Assembly (NCBI GenBank): GCA_016584495.1 | Contig: WAID01000004.1 | Span: 1,054,001 to 1,118,000 of the forward strand | Length of the DNA: 64,000 bases | From: Celoporthe dispersa | Lineage: Eukaryota; Ascomycota; Sordariomycetes; Diaporthales; Cryphonectriaceae | Direction: 5' to 3' | Shown here: positions 45,801 through 54,520 of the stretch, piece by piece | Layout: each line of letters starts with the position of its first letter | How positions within the stretch are numbered: the stretch's first letter is position 1 | Position numbers and translations under genes: made by a program | Notes under the pieces: generated by a model | What the model was told of the DNA's origin: nothing | What the model saw: the letters and a program-made list of their open reading frames with translations, nothing else | Database searches by the model: none

Positions 45801-46151
45801 CAAGAGGTCGCTTCGTGAGCGAGGATTCTCGGACCCTGAGGTCTTTGTGGAGGGCGCACAATATAATGTCACGCCACCCCTGGAGGCGATCGCGAGCTCG
45901 TCCGTCAAGACGTCGCTGCACCGGCCGTCGACGCCGGCATCTGGGACCGTGAGCTCATCGTCGACGGCCGAGCCAGAAGTCATACGGCATTACGGGCGAG
46001 GTAAGTCGTGGCGCCGATCCCTTGGCATTGTGAGACTCTGGTGAACATCTGGCTGACCATCTCTGCAGGCGGCGTACAGAACTCCCGAAAGGAAAAGAAG
46101 GACAAGGAGAAGAAGTCTTCGGGTATAAGAGGGATTCGAGGCTTCGTATGA
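42898..46151 (+). CDS. tsc1: Hamartin (TSC1) homologue
   Basis: Hamartin pairs with tuberin (TSC2) as the GAP complex that restrains Rheb and TORC1 signalling. Exons are 42898-42911 (only 14 nt, MSSSG), 43076-43592, 43660-46000 and 46069-46151, all in phase, giving about 984 aa. The N-terminal hamartin fold includes ILRELLPALNNPAFIIDWWD, then FDNILRCLQHDTSTTVVTVA, VPYLPKLFNVYARLLFWDRE and FTILYGLFPLNFLDYIRKPE. The RFRQYHVLHPNFYCLTVESE region is characteristic of fungal TSC1. From about 578 to 855 there is a long coiled coil rich in Glu, Arg, Leu and Gln (for example RLKAEVNRFVELERTYQARE). The last exon adds GGVQNSRKEKKDKEKKSSGI and ends RGIRGFV. No frameshift is seen. Confidence 0.93.
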
Positions 46152-47570
46152 GGAGGACTTGTCTTGGAAGATGATAAGATGAGTCCCCTAGGGCAGAATT
46201 GCAACTGGAGATAAACCCGGTAGAATATTTCGTGCACCATTAGATAGATGTTTAATGTTTCATGTCAAGGCTGCTGAACAATACCATACAGTAGGTCCTC
46301 TTCCATGCGAGTGACAGGACGGCGACGACTTACATGAGGAGCCCAACTTTTGTACCGTACAGTAAGTACTTGAAGTATAAAGTCCATCGTCAATGGGCCC
46401 CACTATAGTTTTGCGAAAGGTCGCCCTCCCCCAGGCCAACAATGAATGACCCAAAGTACCAGGTCCTTTTATTACAGATCGGATCTAACTCAGCCTTGTC
46501 GGCGGCGTGCAGGAAGTTACTCCATAACTTTATCTGACAGCTGTTGCGGTCGAGCTGCTGGGGACAACAGAAAAGCTGAATGCCGAAAAGGCCGCCGCGT
46601 GGCAGGTGTAAATGCGGTGGTTGGTGAGCTGGAGGACCCTGTTTACTACGTACTAAAAACGCTGTTCCAGGGGGGTTTGTTGCCAGCATCATGGTGGGGG
46701 CGCCCAATCCCCCAGGTGCAACCCCCCATCTCACCTTCACTGCGCCTTGCCTTTTTATTCCTCCCACACACCCTTGCCCAGTGAGTGAATCCTGCCTCTC
46801 TCTGCACATGCATGTGCAACCTTCTCTGCGCTCGGCTTGGCCAGGTTTCTTGCCTGCTCGTCGCTTTTTGTCTCTATTCTTGGGGCCCCTGCGGGTTTCT
46901 TTCCCTCGGCCTTGCATGTCCCATCGTCCCATCCAAGTTACCTGCCCTTCCCACTTTTCGCTGCGATCTTCCTCTCTCTTTTCCAAAGTGGCTCTTGACC
47001 TCGTCCTCGGAACCGGGCTCATGCTTTGGGACTGATTGACTGCTGCTGCACGACATCGATCGATTTATACATTCTTGACCCGACTTTCCACCTCTACACA
47101 CGCCCCTCCTGTGCCGTCTTCACGGGAGTGAGCGTCTTGGGAATCGTCTTGGCCAGTTCGCGTTTGCATGCTCGCGCCGGCCTCCTCGCGCCGATAACCC
47201 GAAATCAAGGCCCAGGCCTCCAGTCTCCCGCACACGCGACGGCCTAGCGATTCGATTCGTACCTCAACAACTACACCCGCCCCAGCACCTGGACTGGTGA
47301 ACAGACGTGGCTACCCGACGAGATCGGCTCCTCGCGGCCAACGATCAGCAACCCTTCATGCCCCAGAGGCGCCGCCCTGTCGCACAAGTAGCACGCTAGG
47401 GAATGCTCAACACCCAGCCACGCAGCCTACCCTGATCTTTACCCGGCAACAGGCCTGTCTCGTACGACTGCGATAGCGACGCCTCGGCCCTCTGCGACTG
47501 ACGACTCCGCGCAAACACACGAAAACCCCCGGCCTAAAAAGATCACCCTCGGGTTCCCAGCGTGCCCGCG
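46152..47570. other. Intergenic upstream of the one-pass membrane protein gene
   Basis: Some 1.4 kb carry the 3' flank of TSC1 and a presumed long leader of the following gene, C- and CT-rich from about 46700 to 47500. A GTAC-type motif lies at 46352-46369. Open frames of about 110-210 codons (for example 46390-47022, minus) show no family features. Confidence 0.5.
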
Positions 47571-48353
47571 ATGGCCCCGATTCTATTGTCGTCGCGGCTG
47601 CCAACCGCCATGGTCGGACCGCCTGCGCCGCGCGAGCTCGAGCCTCGGTTACAACGGGCTTCATCCTCGGGCCCAGCAGCGATCGCCGGGCGCTTCCGTG
47701 CCGCCTCGATACCACAAGTCGCCTCCAGAGTCCTCGAGACCTCCGCCCCCGACACGCCGAGCCGTAGCCTCCTCGTGCACGCGCGCCAGGAGACGGACAC
47801 AGTCCCCGGCAACTACCCCGGCCTCAACGCAGGGCCGGACCCGGGCACGGTGGTGGGCATCGTGCTTGGCTCGGTCGGCGGGTTCCTGCTCCTCCTCTGG
47901 CTGATCTACACGTGCTTCCAGATTGGCGGCCGCGGCGACACCGTCAGCTCGTATGGTACGGCCAGCGTGGTGACGCGCAAGTCGCGCAGGCGGCAATCGC
48001 GGCACCACCACCGGTCGCCGCGCCGCGAGACGGTCGAGATCCGCACCAGCCGCATGGCCCCGCAGCCCGAGAGGGTGGTGGTCGAGGAGCAGATCCGCAG
48101 GACGAGCTCGCAGGCCCCGCCGCCTCCCATGGCCGCGCCACCGCCCCCGCGGATCGTGACGGACGATGAGGATGACGAGGTGGTCGTGATCGAGGAGCAC
48201 AGCCCGCCCAGGAGACACAAGACCAGGAGCCACCGGCGACGCAGCTCTAGCGCGAGGCGTGAGTCGGGCTTCAGGGAGGTGGACCCCGACAGGTTCGCGG
48301 GCGGCGATGCGTCCTTCCGAGACGTGAGGAGGTCGAGCCGGCACGGGCGATGA
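47571..48353 (+). CDS. Single-pass membrane protein with Arg/Ser-rich cytosolic tail
   Basis: The function is unknown. The first true ATG of the frame (47571, MAPILLSSRL) gives about 260 aa in one exon. A single hydrophobic helix lies at about 92-116 (TVVGIVLGSVGGFLLLLWLI). The region before it is Pro/Ser-rich and lacks a clear signal peptide. The tail is highly basic and patterned: RKSRRRQSRHHHRSPRRETV, VEIRTSR, PERVVVEEQIRR, an acidic patch (DDEDDEVVVIEEH) and HKTRSHRRRSSSARRESGFR. The NAGPDPGTVVGIVLGS..GF pattern followed by RR-rich repeats resembles widespread fungal one-pass proteins of unknown role. Strong codon bias and continuous low stop density support coding. Confidence 0.75.
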   Translation: MAPILLSSRLPTAMVGPPAPRELEPRLQRASSSGPAAIAGRFRAASIPQVASRVLETSAPDTPSRSLLVHARQETDTVPGNYPGLNAGPDPGTVVGIVLGSVGGFLLLLWLIYTCFQIGGRGDTVSSYGTASVVTRKSRRRQSRHHHRSPRRETVEIRTSRMAPQPERVVVEEQIRRTSSQAPPPPMAAPPPPRIVTDDEDDEVVVIEEHSPPRRHKTRSHRRRSSSARRESGFREVDPDRFAGGDASFRDVRRSSRHGR

Positions 48354-48554
48354 TCATAATCAGTGCGGTGGTGGGGCTAGTGACAGGAGAGGAATGAGGA
48401 ACAGGACTCTAGAAACCGTCTGTGGCACGCATGGTCGGAATGACCTCGGGACACTACACGGCAGCCGGCGAAAGATGAGATGGCAGCATGGGGAGGTGCA
48501 TTTGATATCGGATCGGTCTGAGGTCCGATCTTGTTTCTACGGGGCTATATGATC

Positions 48555-48950
48555 TTACTTGACACGACTTTGATATCCTTTGGTGTGTGTGTGTGTTATT
48601 TTCTTTTTTCTTTTTTTTATCTTTTCGGGCCCGGTTAGCTGCAGTACCAGAAGTGCTGTCTGCTGAGCAAGGGGAGGAGAGGCTGGGGAAGTTGGCCGCC
48701 CTGTACAGTTATTTGCGCAAATACCACATATGGCTTTCGCTTCGAGCAACCCCCCAAGATTAATTACACATTCCAGAGGGTCTTCGTCTTCATCCCAGGC
48801 GCCAGCCGAGCTGTAGCCCGGGTTGATGTATCTTGGGGGTGGACTTGCCTCGTTGTTGACTGCTGCTGGGCTTCGGATAATCCCCAACACACCGCCTACC
48901 ATTGGAAGGCAAAGAACAGCAAAAAAAGTGCAAGCACTGAATGAGACCAT
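48555..48950 (-). CDS. Candidate small secreted protein
   Basis: The ATG at 48950 (context ACCATGG) opens a frame starting with a hydrophobic signal-like segment (MVSFSACTFFAVLCLPMVGG). It continues with a Pro/Asp/Glu-rich stretch and four Cys within PLECVINLGGLLEAKAICGI and CANNCTG. The frame ends at 48555 in a low-complexity tail that may not be real. A 1-base shift or an unrecognised intron near 48695 would instead end the protein at FWYCS. An ORF start further upstream is non-coding poly-pyrimidine DNA. I recognise no family. Small size, signal-like start and clustered Cys make it an effector-like candidate. Confidence 0.45.
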   Translation of the reverse strand: MVSFSACTFFAVLCLPMVGGVLGIIRSPAAVNNEASPPPRYINPGYSSAGAWDEDEDPLECVINLGGLLEAKAICGICANNCTGRPTSPASPPLAQQTALLVLQLTGPEKIKKRKKKITHTHTKGYQSRVK

Positions 48951-49450
48951 GGTGGTTTGATTTTTCCATTTAAATTGAAAAGAAAAAAAAAAAGAGAGGA
49001 AAAAAAGTAAAAGAAAAAGAAACAAAAAAGGAATGCTACAGTACAAGCTGCTTCTCCTCTGTCAATGCAGGAACAGGCCCAGACCTCGGATGGTCCCATC
49101 TTGGCGTCCACGGCTGGGCCCGGCTTTGAGCGTGCAGTGAGTGCAGCCCAGTGCAGTTGGCTCTCACATGCTGCCGATGTTAGCGTTTTGCTGCTGCGTG
49201 GGCCAGGCATGACATCACCTTTCAACACGTCTGTTTTAGGTGTTACTGGGAACTAAACAGCCCTGAATCTGGAGATATACTGTGAGAATGACTCTCTTCT
49301 TGACTACTTCGACCTGGGAAAAGAAGTCAATTGCATTTCTTCCCACCCTCTTCTTCTCAACACCCTGTTACCGGAACCATTGATCAACAGAAAAGCAACC
49401 TAGCCCTGCTCGCACTTCCATCTCTCGAGCTGGCAGGTCATCCAGCAGCC
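48951..49450. promoter_or_regulatory. Divergent promoter region
   Basis: This is 500 bp between the candidate secreted-protein gene (minus) and the SigF-like gene (plus). It includes an A/G-only tract at 48976-49032. No other gene is seen. Confidence 0.5.
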
Positions 49451-50425
49451 ATGGAGAATCCAGGTACGCCGCCCTTCCCTCCTCTTCCCACCAGACAACC
49501 TTCTCTCCTAACGCTACCCTGCAAAACAGACCACGAGATCCGAAACGTAGTCCGGTCCCTCTGCCAGGGAACCGCCGACGAGCAGCGCCGCACCCTCGAC
49601 CGCTACTTCACAAGAGACGCCTCCTTCGTGCACCCGTTCTGCGCCGTGCCGCACTTTGACGGGGTGCGCGTGCCGCTGCTTGGCAGGCTCAGCTCGCGGG
49701 ATGTCGTCCGGGGCATCTTTCGCTGGTATCGGATGCTCTCGCCGCGGATTGATATCGAGATAGACTCTGCGTGTAGGGACTTCCTCTCCCCTCCCCCCCA
49801 GCATCCATGACAGCGCAACGTTTATTGATGTCGGAGGACTAACTTTTTCCGGATGCATGTGTTAGTACACGATGAGGCCCGCGACAAGATGTACCTCGAC
49901 ATGCGGCAGACCTTCTCCGTCTGGTTCATCCCCATGTACCACGCCCACGTCCGCCTGGTCACCGTCCTCGACCTCGTGACAGACGAATCCCCAGCCAGGC
50001 AGGACAGAGCAGGAGAAGAAGACGACAACAACAGCGGCGATGAAAAGAAGGACCCACACCTCCGTCCCCGCCAGTGGAAGATCGCCAGGCAGGAAGACCT
50101 GTACCAGGTCAACGAGTTCCTCCGCTTCGCAGGCCCTACGCCCCTGCCCTTCCTGTGGCTGCTCTTGCAGCTCGGCGCGGCCGCCGTGTGCGTGTTCATG
50201 GCCTTGTTCGTGAGGTTCTCGCCCTGGGCTCTGCAGGAGGAGCCTGCCAGGGCCGGGGTCGAGTCTGCGATTGAGTACCGGGATGAGGAGGGGGGGCTGG
50301 GGACGACGCACTGCGGGCGGAGAGCGAGAGGCGGTGGAAGAATAGTGGAGGGGATTAGGACGCGGGTGGCGGCGACGGCAACAACAACAACAGGAGCAGC
50401 GAGGGGGCGGGCGTCTGGCTTGTAG
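49451..50425 (+). CDS. SigF-like NTF2-fold protein with C-terminal membrane segment
   Basis: This fungus-wide family, annotated as SigF-like NTF2-like domain, has no established biochemical role. Exons are 49451-49463 (13 nt, MENP), 49530-49772 and 49866-50425, with introns of 66 and 93 nt in phase 1. The spliced protein reads MENPDHEIRNVVRSLCQG, then DRYFTRDASFVHPFCAVPHF, then FRWYRMLSPRIDIEIDSALH. Next come YLDMRQTFSVWFIPMYHAHV and RQEDLYQVNEFLRFAGPTPL. A hydrophobic helix (FLWLLLQLGAAAVCVFMALF) follows. All are in the family order. Intron 1 is a multiple of three without stops, so an unspliced reading is also open. The Thr/Gly-rich end is not conserved. Confidence 0.86.
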
Positions 50426-50770
50426 GGTGCGACGTCGGCTTGGGTGTTCTTGTGGACCTGGAAGAAGGAAGAAGGGTGCCTGCCTTGGGTGATTCTGAAG
50501 CTTTCAGGAGGTCATGCAGCAAGTTTCGATCTTTCGGGTTAATGAGACTGTCGGCATGAGTGCAACACGATGAGCCAGGCGCACTTCCATACGTATCTGA
50601 TAAATCTTCAGACTACCAAATCGTTTATCTGAACGATACATCTCAGAACATGTCCCGTATCTCCAATGCCATCTCTTCCGTTTTGGGTATCGATATATAT
50701 AGTCACCAACATGGCCGGGGCCGCCCTGCCTCCCTTCCATCATCATCACCACCACCACTCAGCTCTTCTC
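50426..50770. other. Convergent 3' intergenic region
   Basis: This is 345 bp between the stops of the SigF-like gene and PEX7. It carries GTATCGATATATATAG near 50686-50701. No gene is seen. Confidence 0.5.
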
Positions 50771-52078
50771 TTACCGCCTTAATAACATGTTTGCATCCCA
50801 CAAGAGCACCCTCTCGTCCCAGCCCGTGCTCGCCACCCAGCCGCCCGCCCCGAAGAGACACCAGTCCACGCCCGTCGCGAATTCCGTATGCCGGTTCATC
50901 AGCCCCAGCTGGCGGCCCGGCCGGACAGGGGCGTTGGGGTCCCCGGCGGGCCTCCGTCCGGCCCTATGCCCGCCATGGTCGATCCGTCCGTCCAGACGCG
51001 GACCGTCATGTCGTAGCTGGCGCTGACGAGGACGTCGCTGGCGTGTGGGCTCCACGCGAGCCGCCGGACCGCGTACTCGTGCCCGGTCATGACCGCCAGG
51101 GGCCCGTTGTACGGCATGCGCAGGTCGAAGGTCCTGATGACCCTGTCCACGCCGGCCGTCGCGATCACCCCGGTATCGCTGTACTTGTTCCAGTCGTGGG
51201 TCAGGATCTCGGCAGCAGGGCCGGGGGGCAGCGGCACGGCGGTGCTGCCGTCCATGTGGGAGGCCGCGACGCGGTTGCGGGAGGCCGGGGTCTGGTGCAC
51301 GGGGATGTCGGAGACGAGGTGGTACTTGGCGGAGGCGGGAGTGCGCAGGTCGTAGATGCGCAGGCGGGAGTCGGAGGAGACAGCGGAGAGGAGGGAGGGG
51401 TTGTGGGGCGAGAAGGCGGTGCTGTAGGTGCACGAGCCTATGGGGAGGGTCTTGAGGGAGTGTTGGCGGGTAGGTGACCACTTAGAAGAGAAGCGGGGAC
51501 AGAGACGTGTCAGCAAGAAAGCAGAGTCCTGAGCGGGTGGAGGGCTCATGAGGGAGGGAGACGAGACGGGCACACATACTATCTTGACGGTCCCGTCCCA
51601 CGAGCTTGATACGAAGGTGTCCTTGGTGGTCTGATTCCAGAAGACGGAGAAGGTCTCTCTCTTGTGCTCGTGATAGTTCATGACAGGATAGGTGTCGACG
51701 CCGAGGTCAAACAGCTTGATCGAGCCATCGCCACAGGCGGCGAGTAGCTGGTTCTCGTTGATCTCGGACCATGCCAGGTCGTAGAGTGCGTCGTTTGTGT
51801 CGAAGCTGTGTTGGAAGAAGGCTCAAGTCAATATCTCTCCCGAGTCCCTCTCTCTCTCTCTCTCTCCTCTCTCATGAAACAGGCGGCAGTGAGCTCTCAT
51901 ACACTTTCTCTGCCTGGATACCACCTGCTGTGAGCCCCAGGGCGAACAGACGACCATTGCCCACGATGCCAAAGTTGGCCGCTGTAGCTACCGCCACCCT
52001 GTTGTCATAGTAGGGTGAGTACTTCACCGCATAAGGGTTCCAGCCCCCAGTGCGGAACTCAAGCATGGGCGCAGCCAT
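50771..52078 (-). CDS. PEX7: Peroxisomal targeting signal 2 receptor Pex7 (one frameshift)
   Basis: Pex7 is a WD40 propeller that binds PTS2 proteins in the cytosol and, with a co-receptor, delivers them to peroxisomes. Exons are 52078-51903, 51805-51580 and 51480-50771, with introns of 97 and 99 nt, giving about 370 aa. Family features are MLEFRTGGWNPYAVKYSPYY, DLAWSEINENQLLAACGDGS, HKRETFSVFWNQTTKDTFVS and SSWDGTVKIWSPTRQHSL. They continue with LAWSPHASDVLVSASYDMTV and the end HTEFATGVDWCLFGAGGWVA...GWDERVLLWDA. One base is missing from the C4 run at 50941-50944. Adding it joins the last blade in frame and makes 371 codons. A Ser/Pro-rich insert separates blades 3 and 4. It shares a divergent promoter with the AlkB-type gene. 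Confidence 0.93.
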
Positions 52079-52623
52079 CGTGGTGAGACTGGATCGGCCG
52101 AGATGCTGGCCATGCAGCAAGAAGGAGAAGAGAAAAAAAGACTGTCGTGAGGTGGAGGAGGAGATTATGAGAGGGAGGGGAGAAGGAATGGAATACTCCG
52201 AGCTCAGGCTGGCCGGTGGTCAGACAAAAAGTGATGTCAATACTCCGATCACAAGCCTCGGCTGTTTGGATCCCCCCAAAGAGCAAGGGTCCAACCGGCC
52301 TGATCGCTGCCTTGCCGAGACCGGCCCGACCTCCCTACTGGTAACCATGGGCGCCTTCTCTACGGATGTACTTGGCACCCACTATAGCACGTGCCCCCGT
52401 GGCGAGTTCGTGTCTCCTCCATGCACGTCCTTACCCTGACCCAGTCGTCAGCCCCGCGCGCCCTTCAGTCGACGTTTTTCCATACTGGCCTTTGGAATCA
52501 TTGGATGCTACCAAGGTTGACCATGATCTGTATAATACTCACAACGCTGGCTATCGTGACACTGCATCTGTCTGAGCCTGGATAGGCGCGTCTGGCCGGT
52601 CAGGAACGAGATCATCACCGACA
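52079..52623. promoter_or_regulatory. Divergent promoter region, PEX7 and AlkB-type gene
   Basis: This is 545 bp between opposing start codons. It has no recognisable gene and no clear named motif. Confidence 0.55.
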
Positions 52624-54219
52624 ATGGACGCCTTCGTTACGAGAAACAAGCGCAAGGCGGCGGGTCCAGCGCAAGAGGGTGGCCAGGATCACACCCGGCA
52701 CCTCGCAGACGAAGACGAGCCTACTGAGATCAAGCTCGCCATCCTGTCGTCTCTACACCCAGACTTTTCTCAAGAGACCCTCCTCGATATTCTCCTCGCC
52801 CATGACGGTGTCGTCTCCGAGGCCTGCGCTGCTCTCTCGGCGCCCGGCCCTGACAGATCTCTGGTGCCTCTCAAGAAGCCCTCTTCTTCTTCCTCTCCGT
52901 CCGTTGGCTATCAGGCATCTCTGCGGGCCTTTACTGCATCAGAACAGGATCGAGGATCCCCGTCACCAAAGAAGGCCAGACTACTCTCGCGCAAGGGTGC
53001 GACGCTGCATCTCTTCGATCCCGTCGACATAGCGGAGCACACACCGTGCTCCATCATCCACAATTTCTTACCGTCTGATCTTGCCAACGGCCTTCTCGAG
53101 GAGATGCTCGAGGAGTCGAAAAGCTTTCAGAGGATCACCTTCAAGCTGTTTGACACCGTCGTCTCCAGCCCTCACACCTCCTCCTTCTACGTGAGGCACC
53201 TACGGTGAGATGCAGGAACAGAAGTTCGAGGTAGGTCTGCCTGGACCATAGATATCTATTCTCTCTTTCTCGTCTTCTTTCCACCATCTCCCCTCGATCT
53301 GTTGTCTCTGTCTCCGGCAGTATCCCTTGTGGAATGGAGAAGAATAAACTTACCGTGCATGCTGACCTCGCACGCAGTATCTGTACAATGGCGCACGCCT
53401 CGACGATGTCCGGAGAATCACACCACAGCTCGACATGGTCAAGCCCCTCGTGCAAGACGCCGTGAACCGCGAGGTCCAAGAGCGCATAGCGGCCCGCTAC
53501 CCTGGCGGTCGAAAACTTAGGTACCAACCCCCTCCGCCCTGGGTGCCCAACGCCGCCTTTGTGAATTGCTACAACGGCCCAGCCGAGTCGGTGGGCTGGC
53601 ACTCGGACCAGCTCACCTATCTCGGCCCTCGGGCGGTCATCGGATCGCTGTCTCTCGGTGTTGCGCGCGAGTTTCGGGTCCGCAGGATCGGTATGTCTCT
53701 CTACCACATGATTCTCCAGCGCATGCGTGCAGACGGCCCCGGGCCCTTGCTGATCGCGACAGCACGCAGTGCCCAAAGATGACGACAGCAACCCAAAGAC
53801 AGACGGCGACGCCGAGGGCCAGATCGCCATCCACCTCCCCCACAACTCCCTCCTCGTGATGCACGCCGAGATGCAGGAGGAGTGGAAGCACAGCATTGCC
53901 CCTGCCCAGGCCATCGACCCCCACCCGGTCGCCGGCAACCGCCGCATCAACGTCACCTACCGGGATTATAAGGCCCACCTGCACCCCAGCCTCACGCCCA
54001 AGTGTAAGTGCGGCGTCCCGACCGTGCTCAGGGTCGTCCAGAGGAAAAAAGGAAAACTGGGGCAGGTACTTCTGGATGTGTTATACGAGCTACGTTCCGG
54101 GGAAAGAAGGATGCTCCTTTTTCCAGTGGGCCGAGTTCGACGACGATGGGGTTCCGATCTGGACCAAGGGCAAGCAGCGAGCAGACCGGCCGCCTTGCTT
54201 GAGAGCTCTGGAGAGATAG
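52624..54219 (+). CDS. CUE-AlkB-GRF protein: 2-oxoglutarate/Fe(II) dioxygenase (two frameshifts)
   Basis: AlkB-type enzymes oxidatively demethylate alkylated bases in DNA or RNA. Exons are 52624-53230, 53378-53690 and 53770-54219. Domains in order: a CUE-like ubiquitin-binding region at about 34-70 (EIKLAILSSLHPDFSQETLL), the AlkB fold with GWHSDQ (iron ligands His277 and Asp279), EEWKHSI (third ligand His347) and the 2-oxoglutarate-binding arginines in NRRINVTYRDY. A GRF-type zinc finger follows at about 385-427 (CKCGVPTVL, then WGRYFWMCYTS, then CSFFQWAEF). Extra bases near 53191-53197 (before GTYGEMQEQKFE) and 54044-54056 (an A run before NWGRYF) break the frame. Removing them gives 456 codons. 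The domain set resembles fungal AlkB homologues of the ALKBH2/3 type. Confidence 0.9.
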
Positions 54220-54520
54220 ATCACATGCTCATGCCCTCGAGCTCTTGCTGGTCCCATTTCGAAACTCCCAACCAATCTTGCTCCTCTCGGGCAACGGGTA
54301 TCACTTGAAACTTGGCTTGTACTCTCTGTACTGAATCAGCTAGCTCTCACACGAATCAGTTCTCAATGTTCCATCTGTTCTCAACTAATACATGCATCAA
54401 TGCTCGACGCCTTGAGGCCGGCTTTGTGGGCCTGGGGCCGTACCCAATTCCTAAACAACTATCTCTTTTCCCCTGAGACTTACAAGCCCCAGTCAATTAC
54501 TTATTACAACAAACCAATAT
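54220..54520. other. Convergent 3' intergenic region
   Basis: This is 300 bp between stops of opposite-strand genes. Nothing else is seen. Confidence 0.5.

Noticed and set aside
47661..48344. A 227-codon minus-strand ORF opposite the one-pass membrane protein gene.
   Set aside because: It is an antisense shadow produced by strong codon bias in the plus-strand gene.
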